A DNA stretch of 64,000 nt from a bacterium. Its GTDB lineage: Bacteria > Bacillota > Clostridia > Lachnospirales > Lachnospiraceae. The notes under the pieces were generated by a model. It had not been told where the DNA came from and did no database searches. It was given only the letters and a program-made list of their open reading frames with translations. Shown in pieces: positions 63,964 to 64,000 of the stretch. The stretch lies in the NCBI GenBank assembly GCA_028724545.1, contig JAQYCU010000068.1, positions 20,857-84,856 on the forward strand. Direction: 5' to 3'. Position numbers and translations under genes: made by a program. Every line of letters starts with the position of its first letter. Within the stretch, counting starts at the first letter, position 1.

Positions 63964-64000
63964 TCACTTCTTCGTTCCACGGCATCAGTTTCTCCAGCTC
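63938..64000 (-). CDS. C-terminal end of a probable IS66-type transposase, cut by window edge
   Basis: The last 20 codons of an open frame entering from the right edge read ELEKLMPWNEEVIELCKLEN and stop at 63938. The L-x-x-LMPWN pattern recalls the C-terminal element of IS66 transposases. Only this short piece is visible, so the call rests on pattern memory. It overlaps the start region of the excisionase-like frame. Confidence 0.35.
   Translation of the reverse strand, partial: ELEKLMPWNEEVIELCKLEN

Overview
The window looks like a chromosomal segment of a low-GC, spore-forming member of the Clostridia, most likely Lachnospiraceae. The reasons are Gram-positive style gene order, T-box control of trp genes, AGGAGG-type ribosome binding sites, a GerA-type germinant receptor subunit, CotH and DUF975 proteins, many secreted proteins with Lys-rich beta domains, and an [FeFe]-hydrogenase-type sensor. 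There is no rRNA operon and no CRISPR array. The only tRNA sequence is a 3' fragment near 62 kb. The genus cannot be fixed from the sequence alone.

Layout. 0-3.1 kb: tryptophan operon (trpE-trpG-trpD, minus strand, trpD cut by the window edge) behind a T-box leader whose specifier reads UGG. 3.1-5.6 kb: a DUF1292 protein and glmS; glmS has no visible glmS ribozyme but carries a tandem palindromic operator at its start site. 5.6-8.5 kb: two envelope genes and a 14-bp-repeat-flanked structured insert. 8.6-14.7 kb: a VanR/VanS-like two-component pair, a DUF975 membrane protein, and an operon in which argC lies between two surface or secreted protein genes. 14.8-19.7 kb: trmB, an AI-2E family permease, a decayed Schlafen/AlbA_2-type gene with two small ORFs, and a PHP phosphatase.

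19.8-23.5 kb: a compact minus-strand cluster of PqqD-HprK-like kinase, small leader-bearing beta protein and ABC exporter. I consider this the best candidate for an undescribed system. 23.7-27.4 kb: a MacAB-like adaptor, ATPase and permease set. 27.5-32.3 kb: an ECF S-component-like membrane protein translationally coupled to a 1402-residue hybrid sensor kinase. 32.3-39.4 kb: a BlaR1-like protein with a degenerate zinc motif, co-operonic with two ATPase-permease fusion proteins. 39.6-41.5 kb: nadE.

41.7-46.5 kb: two paralogous 466-residue LRR surface proteins flanking an O-antigen-ligase-like protein. 46.6-50.2 kb: pepP-like aminopeptidase, rsmA, tatD. 50.4-54 kb: an NhaD-like antiporter with a long leader, then an orphan GerA subunit. 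53.9-55.2 kb: a 210-bp palindromic repeat element and a nuclease-like protein. 55.3-61.7 kb: a CotH-family secreted protein, then a chemoreceptor operon of a dCache chemoreceptor and an [FeFe]-hydrogenase/chemoreceptor fusion. 61.9-64 kb: accessory DNA bounded by the tRNA-Gln 3' fragment, with a PD-(D/E)XK transposase-family gene, a truncated acetyltransferase-like remnant, an excisionase-like protein and probable transposase remains.

Start codons were moved from the longest reading frame where a ribosome binding site clearly favoured another position (14682, 25351, 49263, 51902, 53764, 61683, 63544). All family assignments come from reading motifs; no database search was run.
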